DNA from: Periconia sp. R9002
Lineage: Eukaryota; Ascomycota; Dothideomycetes; Pleosporales; Periconiaceae
DNA length: 64,000 nucleotides
Direction of reading: 5' to 3'
NCBI GenBank assembly: GCA_023627715.1
Contig: JAMAHW010000002.1
Location: forward strand, 186,001 to 250,000
Under the pieces are notes generated by a model, which saw nothing but the letters and a program-made list of their open reading frames with translations, was not told the DNA's origin and made no database searches. Positions within the stretch are counted from its first letter, which is position 1. Each line of letters begins with the position of its first letter. A program made the position numbers and the translations under genes. Positions 1-11,312 of this stretch are shown here, one piece after another.

Positions 1-49
1 TCCGTCTTCTTTTCCTCTCTCACATATCTTCTGCTCCTCAGCCCTTATC

Positions 50-1553
50 ATGAATACTGACGAAGAACTCCAGTGCAATCAACTCATCGCCGCAGGCTTG
101 CAGAACCTACTTCTTCAACCTGACTCTAGCGCTTATGTAACCCGTGAGAGTTCCTACTGGGCAGCCAACGTGCCACTGCAACCAAGGTGCATTGTGCAGC
201 CCCGCACCACCGACGATGTCTCACACGTAGTCAAGGTCCTTACTAAGAGCGATGGTCCTATTGCACTTCGTAGTGGGGGCCATACGCAGTGGGCCGGCGC
301 CAACGATGTTCACAATGGAGTCACCATCGACCTGGGTCTTATGAAAGAAGTGACATATAATGCCAAAACCAAGTTGGCATCAATTCAGCCAGGACCTCGC
401 TGGGGTGACGTCTACGATGCACTTCTTACTTACGGTGTCTGTGTCCCTGGAGGCCGTGATGGCAACGTGGGGATCGCCGGCTTCTTAACTGGTGGTGGAA
501 ACTCGTATTATGCTGGTCTCTATGGTTGGGCTACTGATAACGTTGCAAATTTTGAGGTTGTGCTCGCCGATGGTAGCGTGGTCAATGCGAACTCTTACTC
601 GAACCCTGACCTCTTTAAGGCCCTTAAGGGGGGTTCTGGGAACTTTGGTATCGTCACTCGATTCGACATGTATACATTTCCAGCAAAGGACATCTGGGGC
701 GGCATCCGTGCAGCCGTTAGGGGTAAGGGAGACGAGCTTGCCCAGAGCATGGTGGAGTTCACCGACAACAACAAGCATAATCCAGAAAACGCCTACATCA
801 TCAACTACACGTTTAACCCAGGCTCCCCGTCAGACGTTTTAGTCGCTCACGTTCTTGTGAATACGAACGGGATTGCCAATGCACCGCCGTTCGCCAAAAT
901 CCAGCAGATTCCCGTCATCCAGGACGATGTCAAAATGAGAACCATGGCAAACATGGCAAACAGCTATCTTCTTCCAAGCCGCCAACGGTAAGCACAACTA
1001 CATTATCCAATCTTTTCTTCAGCTTCAGAAAAGGCTAACTTAGTTCTACAGACAAATATGGTTCTCCCTCAACTTCAAAAATGACGTGAGGGTGATCAAG
1101 AAGGCGGGCATGATGCACGACGAGCTGGTCGAAGAACTTAAGCGAGTGATTCCAGCCGGCAATTTCTCGACTCAATGCCTTTTTCAACCCGTACCCACCC
1201 TCTTCAACGAACATTCCATCCAACGTGGAGGCAATGTACTGGGACTCGACGACGTCAAACACAATGCGCTGTTGTGGCTTATCACTGGCACTACACTGAC
1301 CGCGGATCAAGAAGAAATTATGCGGAACAAGCTGACCAAGTTTTCTGCCGAATTGGACTTGTTTGCGCAGTCACTTGACCTTAAGATTAACTGGCAGTAC
1401 CTAAACTACGTCGATCAGACGCAGGACCCGCTTAAGAGCTACGGGCAAAAGAATATTAATTTCCTGCGCAAAGTCGCTGCGAGGTACGACCCGAATCAAT
1501 TCTTTCAGAAGAAGGTGGTGTCGGGGTGGAAGCTTTCGAAGGTAACTCCATAA
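50..1553 (+). CDS. FAD-linked oxidoreductase, berberine-bridge (BBE) type
   Basis: Two exons (50-987, 1052-1553) with a 64-bp GTAAGC...CAG intron that keeps the frame; 479 aa, the usual size of the family. The N-terminal half is a PCMH-type FAD-binding domain: RSGGH near residue 77 carries the histidine expected to bind FAD covalently, followed by a Gly-rich stretch (GFLTGGGNSYYAG). The second covalent cysteine of bicovalent members is absent; the motif reads GGRDGNVGIAG, so flavin is probably held by histidine alone. The C-terminus has the BBE signature (LNYVD then DPNQFF). Such enzymes oxidise alcohols, amines or C-C bonds, often in secondary metabolism; the substrate is unknown. I see no signal peptide, so it is probably intracellular. 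A terpene cyclase follows on the same strand about 1 kb downstream, which suggests (inference) a role as tailoring oxidase. Confidence 0.88.
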
Positions 1554-2548
1554 TCGAAACTCTAGTGATGGCCGTAATTTGAATCTCATTCGCAACAATT
1601 GCTATAATCTAGCTCACAGCGAAGGCTATATAACATAAATCAAATAGTATGGCAAAATAACAAGTAACACACGTAGGATGATAAGAACTAGAAAGTTGAG
1701 CATCGTAGAGTAATTCGATTACTCGCGGAATCAACAACACAGTAAAAAATGAAAAAAAAAAAAGCAAAAAAGACGGTATGTATAGAACCTTATTATCTAG
1801 ACGTGTTATCAGACTCGCATAACTGCCATTGTATTCATTCATCGAGCGTGACTCCTGCCTACCTAAAATATAGGTTTGCTAGTCCCAACATCAGACCATG
1901 CAGGGTGGCGCCGCTCCGTTATCGGTTTAGCAATGGGTGAAAACGCTTGGAGGCTCATACAGATGAAAAAAAAGATAAGCTTACGTTGTGCCCCATGTAC
2001 CAAGACTATCAGATTTCAGTGGCAGTATTCCAGTTTGTTGGTAGCGATTCCTAAAGGGGAATTGCTGATATGGCCAGTGACAAAATAGGGAAGGTTGTTT
2101 GAATGTGTACATAATGATGAAGGAGGATGACGGTCTTACGGCCCACATGCTGTTTAAGGATATTGTAATTGGTTACAGGCCCCTGTGTTTAGGTGCAGAG
2201 TCACATCACGTAAGTAAGATGTAATATTCACATAATGTGCCCCCCTAGCTGTCTTTCATGAACCCCAAAGGAGAAGGACCTCAAAGCGGCTGGCCGATCT
2301 GACCAAAAATGTCTAGATTCTATCATACGGCTCCCTAGTACTATGATTAGACAAACCGGGGCACCGTTGTTGGAAAATCATCCTTGAGCAGCAGAGATAG
2401 TCTCACATCACTAGCAGGTAAAATCCTTATCGTATAAATTCAATGGTATCTGGCACGTCTGGCACGTATCAACTTCGTACTTGCCTACCAGATTTCACAC
2501 TCAATTTTGATTCTTTTGCGTCTTCCCGTCAGAAGTATCGCTATCCTC
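1554..2548. other. Intergenic, promoter side of terpene cyclase
   Basis: No supportable gene. It holds the 3' end of the FAD oxidase transcript, an A-rich run near 1748-1772, a TATAAATT at 2433-2440, and two adjacent 9-bp copies of TCTGGCACG at 2449-2466, just upstream of the cyclase start. Confidence 0.5.
2433..2440 (+). promoter_or_regulatory. Candidate TATA box of terpene cyclase
   Basis: TATAAATT lies 109 bp before the chosen ATG at 2549. The direct repeat of TCTGGCACG follows it. Assignment rests on position only. Confidence 0.4.
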
Positions 2549-3752
2549 ATGGAGTACCACTTTTCCGACATTATCAATCCTTCCTGGTATGATTCCAAGG
2601 GTCTTATCTGTGACATTCCTCTGCGGAGAAACTCATCCTATGAAGCCGAGTATGTCGGAACTTTTCGCGCTCAGGAAGACTGGAATTTACTGGTCGGCCG
2701 GGTGGGAGATTTCAAAGGCGGGCTGGATCCAAAATACCCCCTCATGTCAGTCGACATACCCGAGTGTCGACCAGATCGTCTGGAGATCGTAGCATATGGC
2801 AACGAATTTGCTTTTCTATACGATGGTAGGTTAGCGTCTCACTAGCTCCGTATGTTGTTTCAGAATGCTCACTGATCAGATGCAACTGAGAACATGCCAC
2901 ACGATCAGGTAATGTCTTCCATCCATGCTATGTCCACTTATGAGAGACCTATCATTGATTGACACGATAAATGTTTAGGTAGTGGAGTCGATGAACGAGA
3001 CGATAAGATTGTTTCTCCAAGCCGCCAAAACAGGGTCCATGGATCCCAAGGGAGGCGGCAAGAACAAAATGCAGGCTCAAATGTTTGAGGAAATGGCGAG
3101 AATTGATCGTCCTAGAGCGATGGTTGCCATGGGTGCTTGGGCCGAGTTCCTGCAACTGTCGTCCAGTCGGGATCGCCGTAAACGGTTTGAGACGCTGGAG
3201 GAGTATATTCCCTACAGAGTCTGGGATGTCGGACAGATGTCAGTAGCTCTGATTCGTTTATGTCATCCACGTTAAATCTGCTAATCCGACAAAAGGCATA
3301 TGTTCGGCCTCATCACCTTCGGAATGGGATTGACGATTCCCGAGCAACTTATGGAACAATGTAACGCAGACACTGCACCAGCCTGCGCGGCCATAGCTCT
3401 TACCAACGATTTATTCTCATGGGAAAAAGAGCGTGACGCGGCCAAACGCGACAATATGCCGCATATCATGAATGCCATTTGGGTAATAATGGGACAGCAC
3501 AATGTCAGTGAAGAGGAGGCAAGGAAGATGTGTCACCACAAGATCGTTGAGTTAGTTGAACAGTACAAAGGTATTGTAAAACGGTACCAGGACGATACGT
3601 CCGTCTGCCCAGACCTGGTGAAATACGTGGAGGTCATGCAATACAATATCAGTGGCAACCTTGTTTGGAGCTTGACATGCCCACGGTATAACCCAGAAAC
3701 ACAGTTGAATTCTTGTCAGAGGTGGATGCAAAAGCGGCTGGCGCAGCCATAA
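2549..3752 (+). CDS. Class I terpene cyclase, stand-alone, chimeric-synthase-like
   Basis: Four exons (2549-2825, 2880-2908, 2979-3238, 3296-3752) give 340 aa; the third donor is GTCAGT. The first aspartate-rich motif is assembled across intron 1: FLYDDATE, a DDxxE. The second metal motif is NDLFSWEKE (NSE/DTE triad), and a CPRY arginine-tyrosine pair lies near the C-terminus. All are needed for Mg-diphosphate binding and ionisation of a prenyl diphosphate. The spacing and the PECRPDRLE stretch before the Asp motif resemble the cyclase half of fused fungal diterpene/sesterterpene synthases (fusicoccadiene and ophiobolin type) more than sesquiterpene cyclases. No prenyltransferase half follows: the frame stops at 3752 and no FARM/SARM motifs occur downstream. 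GGPP or GFPP would have to come from elsewhere. Chain length of the substrate is inference. Confidence 0.88.
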
Positions 3753-5226
3753 CCCGCGGGCTTGTTTGGTGTTACATAAGTAGATAGATTCGTATTGGCA
3801 TGCAAACATAATTCAATCATACATTCTTGATCGATCCCTGTTGATTTCAGAGACTGTCCGATTGAATCCACTAAGACGTACCTGGTTGAACCGATAATAA
3901 CTGCTAGCGTAAAGGCGAGCCCATCAATGACAGTGCTCCACCAGCAGCTGCTAAGACATAACATGCGGTAGATGATATGTTTACTTTAAGATGACGATAG
4001 AGCTGGAGACTGGGTCACAATCCTTTTCATCACGTACTCGGATTACTCCAACCCTGTCGCACTGTGCCACAGGCCGCCTGAACCGAGAATTTAGGGTTAG
4101 AAGATACTGATATGAGCTGCTCCACCTATACTTTTCCGTTACTAAATGAGCACTTCGACGTTATCAGAATCAATATAGAAGTCTAGCTACGGTATAGTTA
4201 GTGCAAGGGGCAGTATTGCAGCAAAAACGTTGCAATGCAACAAGAAATTTTTACGCTACGCTAGAAGAAAGAAGTGAAGCTAGTGAATAGCCTTCCATAC
4301 GGAAGCACCATCTGAAGAGCTCAACTCAAACTATCTTCTCCTGCTCTCCATTTGTAACTGTGGCTAATGTGGCGATCTTGTGGCAGTATGCCGTTTATGG
4401 GCTCATTTTCTTCGCACATGCTATACGGACATTGGCATAGCTAAAGGTGCAGCTGTCAGCAAACGTAGTCATTTGATCCATAATTCTTGGAATCTGATGT
4501 CATTTTTTTGCGTACAGTTGCACCAGGAACCACATAGACTTTCGTGACTTGAATCTAGCTGTATTAAATACGTTTCTCTTCGCAATAGATTGGTGTAATC
4601 AGTCGTGGTATATGCACTAGGTAACAATCTCAGACAACGTCCTTGGCCGGGTGGCATGCACGCAAAAAACTATTGGTTATGTGATTGAGGCCTGGAGGTT
4701 AGTGTATCAGCTCTTCCCAGCAAAACCATCCACTATCCAACTTCCCCCTTCCACTAACCTAGCTTTATAACTTCCTCTTTTACACTGTTTCATTTATCTG
4801 CTCCGTGTCACCGTGTGCACAGGTGAACCACCCCTTGCATGTGCGTCATTAAGTAAATCATCTAATTCGGCAGTTTCACGAGTAACCTTTCAATCCACTC
4901 AGCGTTTGGTAACTTAATTTTCCCAAAGTTCCACTATTTTCTGTGAGATCATGAGTCACCCTTGATTATGACTAGATCCTTGCAATATCTCTTACATGCA
5001 GGCACAAAAGCTTAGCCGTACCCAAATTTCTGTATCATAGGACTTCAATGTAATCAAATGGTTGATATATGCGCATTTTCCTGGACAGAAGGTGATTTTT
5101 GCGTTGGAGTACATGTGTCTATGTTGCATGTAATCCAGTTGGCTGCTGCGATTTTTATCAAGGCACAAGCCATCTACAGATCGTACAAGGCGCCTAACTC
5201 TTACGCCGTTTTGAGTCATTCGTGAA
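3753..5226. other. Intergenic, no gene seen
   Basis: About 1.5 kb with stop codons in all frames and no convincing exon. It ends at the TATA box of the next gene. A single TTAGGGTTAG at about 4090-4101 is too short to mean a telomeric relic. Confidence 0.5.
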
Positions 5227-5234
5227 TATAAAAG
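5227..5234 (+). promoter_or_regulatory. TATA box, conserved between the two tandem paralogs
   Basis: TATAAAAG 167 bp upstream of the ATG at 5394. The same box and flanking words (ATCGTACAAG before, GAGTCATT just upstream, a GGAG.GGTTTTC-like stretch after) recur before the paralog at 6996-7003, so the promoter was copied with the gene. Confidence 0.55.
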
Positions 5235-5393
5235 ATTTCTTTGGGAGTGGTTTTCTTCAGAACATCAACTTTCCAAACTTTCATTCGCATACTGTTAAGT
5301 CGAAATCATCACCGTACATCACTCGGCGTGCTTCTGCCCACAGGCTCTATCAATCGTTTCTCTGTACCTAAACCTCAAAATCAAGACACCAGC

Positions 5394-6388
5394 ATGAGCA
5401 GTTCCAGGTCACCGAAGGAGAGGCTTAGAAAGCTGTCTCCGGAAGAGACCGAGCAAGCAAAAGAAAGTGAGGCATCTAGATCACTTGTATAAATTGAGTA
5501 CACATATTTACCCGTGCCACAGATCTGACCAATACCACCTTACTTCAGCAGTTGCCAGCAGAATTACGGCTGAAAGTCATCCGCAACTTGCCTACTTGGC
5601 ACGGTCTCGGACTAGTTTGCAATCAAGAATCCAGCTCAGAACTTTTCGGGATAGTATTGCTTTTGGGGGATGATCAACATCGTGAAAGCCTTGCTGTTGA
5701 TGAGCAGTTCTACACCACGGCAACGAACGAATTGGACAAATTCGTCTACCCACTGAACATTATCGTTACAACACCGGACCTGGACGCATGTGGACTGCAG
5801 GGAGTTCCACGTGTAGAAAGCCACAGTCTGATGTGGAACGTCATCTTCGACACTGTACGTCGGCTGTTCTGGTTCGAATTAAATCATTATATGACTCGAG
5901 AGGGAAATCTCCAAGCTCTTCCGTTAGAGTTTGAAGCATCCTGGGCAGAGGGAACATTTCTTCGAGATCGAGAATTAGAAGGAGCTATGTGGATTGATAC
6001 GCTGCAACCTCCAGAAATAGACCTCGTGAAACGGTTATTCCTGAGGCTTGGTGACTATTTGCGTTGGGTAGGAAACAACCATCAAAGCGACACTTTCGTG
6101 TTGCTAAGAATCTGTGAAACCACTGTTGGCGGAGCATTTCATCATGTCACGAATGCTTGGTCGAGTTTAGTAGAGTGGGAATTCCTTCAGACTGAGGCAC
6201 AACGTATATTGGGGAAGGTTCCCATAATTCAAGTATATCTGAAAGACCCAGGGCCTATTGAAGATGAAGAAGAGCGTCAAATGGTGGAGGAGTTGAGGTC
6301 TTACGAAGAATTTAACGGCTTGGCTGTCACATTTGGGGGGATTGTCACACAGGAACAGTGGGAGACAGAATGGGCGGTGAAGAGCTGA
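5394..6388 (+). CDS. Hypothetical protein, F-box-like N-terminus (paralog A)
   Basis: Two exons (5394-5466, 5523-6388) with a 56-bp intron; 312 aa. I do not recognise the family as a whole. After a charged leader (SPKERLRKLSPEE) comes LLQQLPAELRLKVIRNLP, which has the look of a short F-box (LPxELRLxI) but lacks the rest of a clear F-box. The remainder is acidic and aromatic, with a conserved C-terminal block ending FGGIVTQEQWETEW. There is no signal peptide or membrane segment. A disrupted copy lies 0.8 kb downstream with the same intron position, intron length and exon-2 length, so this is a recent tandem duplication. A role as substrate adaptor of an SCF-type ligase is only a guess. Confidence 0.7.
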
Positions 6389-6995
6389 TTAACAGAAGCT
6401 TGAGTCAGCTCTATGACGCCAGCCTCCGGCATGCGAATTCTGTTTCCTTTTTTTCGGCGTCTCTATTTTTTCTTCGTCATTGTTCTTCACGATGTGTTCT
6501 GCTGTTTTCATTATTCTCATTCATTCCTTACACTGTCATTTCTGTTTTCTTTCCGTTGGTGCTATCGACAGGAGATGAGAGGCATCCAATAATCAATACT
6601 TGTGGTTCTTACTTCGATTTCCAGCTTATGGGGTTATCGTTTCGGTTAGTGTTACTTTGTTGTCACTCTCTTTGACTGCGATTTCATTTCTTGATTTCCT
6701 TTACGTCATACAATATCAAGGTAGCATATAACTCCCGAAGGTGTATGACTGTCACTAGTTAGGACTTTTGTGTGTGATCTCCATGTTTTTGATTCGTTGA
6801 AATGACTAGTGTTGCAAATAATGCTCCGCACCCATACCAAGTAGTGATTATATCACGGCTGGTGTAATCGACCATTACAAAAGACGGAATGCATGTCACA
6901 CAAAAGCTCGAACCATTCTTGCCATGATACATTGAGTCAACTTTCACATCGTACAAGATGCAGTGTCCATCTCATTCAGTGAGTCATTTGAAAAT
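6389..6995. other. Intergenic between tandem paralogs
   Basis: Contains the pyrimidine-rich 3' region of paralog A and the upstream region copied before paralog B; no independent gene seen. Confidence 0.5.
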
Positions 6996-7003
6996 TATAA
7001 AAG
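6996..7003 (+). promoter_or_regulatory. TATA box of paralog B
   Basis: TATAAAAG 155 bp before the ATG at 7151, matching the element at 5227-5234 in sequence and relative position. Confidence 0.5.
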
Positions 7004-7150
7004 ACAGCTCTTGGAGCAGTTTTCCCCTCTAACATACATTTAGCAAATTTGTCGATGCACAGCTGAGTCTGATTGTATATTCACTTCAGGTATTCTAACC
7101 CTGTCCAATAGTTTAGACACTTATCTACTCACAATCAGCGTACGTTATCC

Positions 7151-8139
7151 ATGTCTACCAAAGGAAAAGGCATTATATCTTCGCAGGAAGGAGATGAGTC
7201 GAGGAAGATAGATAAAGGTGCGGAACTCAAATCTAAGGTGGATATCAGAGAGATATACTCACATGAGATGTAGTCTCTCAATCTAGATCTCTATGGGGCA
7301 AGCTGGCAGCCGAGTTGCGGATGCAGGTGATCCGCAACTCATTCACTATTTGCAACTTGGCAGTAATATCTGAGGATACCGATCTTCAAGAACAAGGCTA
7401 AATGATATTCTTGGTAGAATTGCCAGAGCAAGGCATTCTTAGTATTAACAAGAAAATCCGAATGCAGGCGTTGGCGGAGCTCAGCACAAGCTCATAATGC
7501 TCATTACCACCTGTTGTTATAATCCAGGAACAATCTGAATTGGACACAAGGAACACTTCACTCGTAATGCATGATACATGTGCGTTCGAAATGATTTTTC
7601 GAATTCTTTATCCCCTTCTCGATATTGCGTTGAATCATTACATGGAATTTCAAAATCTTGGCTCGGTTAAAACAATCTTGCATTGCAACTCTCCTTCTGT
7701 GAGCAGAGCCGATCGGATATCGGGATTTCGTTCGCCCGAAGATAAATACTTTGGCCACCTTTGCCTGAGGACTGCTGCGTACCTGCGTGGAATGCATAAG
7801 AAGAAAGGGACTAGGGACTCTTTCGTACTGCTTAAAATATGTATCACTCCGCTTAGAGAGGCATGGGGTCTGATACGCTTCGGAGGATGGTCAAATGAAG
7901 AGTGGAAAAAACTTTTTCTGGGGTTTTCTGAGACATTTGGGCAAAAGCCGAGAATAGTGATCTGCTTGAAAGTCACTGGAGATGTTGAAAGTGAGGAGGA
8001 CCGGCAAAAACGCGATGCCCTGGAAGCGCAATATAAAGAGGACTATGAAGACAACAAGGAGTATCATGTAGTTTATGGAGGAATCGTCACGAGGAAAGAT
8101 TGGGATAAGAATTGGGTAGCGACAGGAGGCTGGAGGTAG
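7151..8139 (+). pseudogene. Disrupted tandem paralog B of the gene at 5394
   Basis: The model 7151-7217 plus 7274-8139 copies paralog A closely. It has a 56-bp intron in the same phase, exon 2 is 866 bp in both, and blocks such as AELRxxVIRN, LNHYM, SFVLLKI and YGGIVTRKDW line up. Two in-frame TAA stops interrupt exon 2 at 7399-7401 and 7495-7497. Frame before, between and after the stops is the same, and the segment between them still resembles paralog A (IFLVELPEQGIL against GIVLLLGDDQHRE), so point mutation rather than indel broke it. An alternative exists: a GTAATA donor at 7363 and a TCCAG acceptor ending 7527 would splice out both stops in 165 bp without changing frame, leaving a 255-aa protein. 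I favour a decaying gene but cannot exclude splice rescue. Confidence 0.68.
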
Positions 8140-8909
8140 TCCAGTGACATTTACCCAAAGTGTTGAGAGTGGGTTAGTTCCGATCTCTCTCTGGATAATC
8201 TATTATTCTTGGTGTTACTACATTTGAGTTTATCAGCATTGATATGTGGCTTATACATATTGGAGGATGTAATGTCTAATGTAAGAGGTGAATAGTCGTG
8301 GGTGCGGTCTCTATTTCACGATGATATACATTTTGTCTGTTTATGTGGTCGCCTATTTTTAAAGCAAATATTTCACATTTCGTTGTCACTGTGTTCTACT
8401 GCAGTGTTTGATATATTGAGAGCGGGTACATTCCATATCCACACACAGCCCTTCAAATATTAGATTGATGAATGCAGATTCTTTGCTATATCCTGAAATT
8501 AGTATGTCGCGTGATTAACAGTGCATGTCAGATGCCAAGTTCAGTCTTTTCCTTGCGTACGCTGCCGCCCAGACATTACTGGTTTTAAGCAGTTCCCGCA
8601 TTACCCAAGATGGAAAAATTGCAGACTATCACTCGATGCTTACAATTTCTAGCTTATCCTACTATGAGGGATCCTGTAAGAAAGGATACCTAAACGAGTG
8701 AATACAATGCTAAATTCGTATTCACTTCCTAGGTTGGGGTAGTGCTACGATTACCGGAAAGCAAAATAGACAGATCGATTATTGCTGACGTTGCGCACCC
8801 CTCCTGACGTTGCGGGGCAATGGGTTCAAAGTATTTAACACCGCAAGGAAATCTCACCAAACTTTCCCATTCAGAAGGTTGCAGTCACATTCGATACTCC
8901 AACGTGAAC
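8140..8909. other. Intergenic upstream of P450
   Basis: No gene seen. Two close copies of CTGACGTTGC occur at about 8784-8813. An in-frame ATG at 8820 could extend the P450 by 30 residues, but the extension is polar and precedes the membrane anchor. Confidence 0.45.
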
Positions 8910-10704
8910 ATGATACTAGAACAATTTTCGCTACTCCTTTTGTCATCGGTCGTCGGTATCGTATTGATCATTGTGTGGAATACTGTAATCACGAGCCCGA
9001 AATTGCCCAAAGGCACAAGACTGCCTCCAGGACCGCCAGGTGTGTCGGTGCTTCTCCGCACCCCCGCTTATAAGGCTTACAACTGGTAGGGAAGCTGCTT
9101 GTCGGTAACCTCCTCGACATACCTTCAATTCACTCATGGATTCAATTTAAGAAATGGTCTGACCGCTACGGACCCATTTTCCGTCTAAACATTGCAGGCC
9201 GCAACCACTATGTAGTGTCGACCGAAAAGGTGGCAAACGATCTCTTGCGCGGCAGAGGATCAATTTACTCTGGAAGAGAGCAGCTCCCATCAGCAGCCGT
9301 GCTCTTGTCAGATAATCTCCGACCTCTGTTTTTGCCCCATGCAGGTACATGACATGGTAATCACCTTGCTGACGAACTGCTAAGTTGTGGGCAGAAACTT
9401 GGAGACAAGGGAGGAAGTTGACGCATCATCTAACTATGCCTTCTGCAGCAACATCATATCAGCCAGCACAGCTGTTAGAATCCTCCCGGCTCCTGCACAA
9501 TTTGATCAAAGAGCCGGAGAAGTACGACAAGTGGTTGGAGCTGTACGCGTCTAGTGTTATCTTCCGGATTGCGTTCGGGGAAGCTATTGAACCGAATAAC
9601 GAAGGGCTGAAGAAGATCCAGGATGTGGCAAGTCAATATTACAAGTCAATATTAGCATGATTGATGATTTCGCTTACGTGAGTTGTAGGTTCGCACTGTT
9701 GAGCGCGTTGCTTCTCCCGGGGCGTATCTTGTCGACACATTTCCAAGCCTTATGATGCTTCCAACATTCCTTGCTCCATTTAAAAAAGAGCTTAAAGCGC
9801 TGCACCAGATCGAACTTGATTTATTCCGCGATCTACTCGAGAATGTAAGGTCAAAACTCCGTTCTGGAAACGCCCCACAATGTTGGGAACGCACTTTCAT
9901 CGAAGAGAAGGAAAAGTTCACTTTGTCCGAAGATGAAGGGGCTTATGTCATCGGGACATTGTATGAGGCAGGAAGCTCGACGACAGCAGCGGCAATGATG
10001 AATGTCATTATTTCTCTCATCCATTATCCAAAATGGCAGGTGAAATTACAGGAAGAAGTGGACAGAGTGGTGGGAGACAAGCGACTTCCGCTTTTCGAGG
10101 ACATGGAGAAACTACCTGTGGTCAGATCAGTGGTCAAAGAAGCTCTGCGCTGGAGACCAGTGACTGCTGGTGGTTTGCCGCATCAAGTGGATGAAGATGA
10201 TACGTACGAGGGAGTTTTCTTTCCGAAAGGGACCAATGTCCACCCTAACCAATGGTACTTCAAGACACCCTTGAATTGTATTCATATTGTGTAAACTGAT
10301 CCTATATCAGGGCGATACACCGCGAAGAAGCACTCTACCCTGACCCGGAGACGTTCAATCCTGAGCGGTGGCTCTCGCCGTCATTTCCCACCTATCGCGA
10401 GCCACTATCAGTATATCCAAATCTCCAAGGTTTCTCCGCATTTGGGTTTGGACGCAGATTCTGCCCTGGAGTTAATATTGCCGAGAGATCCTTGAATATA
10501 CTAACTGCACGCATTGCTTGGGCGTGTCATATCAGCAAGAAGAAAGATAAAGATGGCAGAGAAATCGAGGTTCCGTGGTATGACTATAGTGCAGGATTTA
10601 ACGTGCAGCCAAATTGGTTTCCGTTTGATTTACGCCCGCGAAAAGGGAGGGACAAAATCGTAGAAGAGTCTTGGGCCAAAGAACAGCAAGATTATTCTTT
10701 TTGA
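8910..10704 (+). CDS. Cytochrome P450 monooxygenase 1
   Basis: Five exons (8910-9039, 9090-9344, 9395-9624, 9689-10254, 10311-10704); the joined frame gives 524 aa, normal for a fungal microsomal P450. It starts with a hydrophobic anchor followed by the PPGPPG hinge. The I-helix motif is AGSSTT, the ExxR motif lies in KEALRW, the PERF equivalent is FNPERW, and the heme loop is FGFGRRFCPG with the cysteine ligand. All key residues are present. The third intron is the weakest junction: phase forces a GTGGCA donor at 9625, beside a small tandem duplication of AAGTCAATATTA. ER membrane location is expected. It may act with the terpene cyclase and FAD oxidase to its left, but the F-box-like pair lies between them. 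Confidence 0.87.
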
Positions 10705-11312
10705 AGTGGGTGAATGTCTGAATGGATAATGCATGGTGTAGGAGATAAAAGAGTTCCTGAGGGAATCCATCGATTATGATTGGCTACAATTCAGATTCCG
10801 TCTGCATACTGTAGTCGAAGAGAGAAAGTGGGCATTGGGCACACATATGGATATTTGAAGTATGATTTTGCTGTCGTGAGATGGATGAGACGCAGTGAGA
10901 GAATGATGAGATGATGTAATCAATGCCTCGGTTTGGCTCATCATTGGCTTCAGCATTGCTTGGCAGAAACTGACACCTCGCACCCCATCATCAGTCCGGC
11001 AATTCGAGAATAGTATACGTTGCACTCCAAAACTGTGCTTCCAAAAATTAGGAGATATAAGAAGGACCCCCCAATTTTATATCTACTGTTCTCCCTGCCA
11101 TCAGACCTGAATTTAGTGCAGCTAGCTGTGCAATTGACGAATATCAAACCGTGTGTAGGGGGCTGGGCCGAGGTCGTGTTTTTTTATCGATAACCCCCGA
11201 GTCCGGGGGAGTCAATCGTGCGCATCATCGCTCCAACTCACCTTTCAACCATCTATACATGATACATCGTTGTTTGGGGGCATCCGCGTCTTGATTCAAC
11301 GTTGTCCCTAGA
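10705..11312. other. Intergenic between P450 and PEX3
   Basis: No gene seen. The region before PEX3 carries an ATCGATAA word near 11187. Confidence 0.5.

Noticed and set aside
4090..4101. TTAGGGTTAG telomere-like word
   Set aside because: Fewer than two full repeats and isolated; expected by chance.
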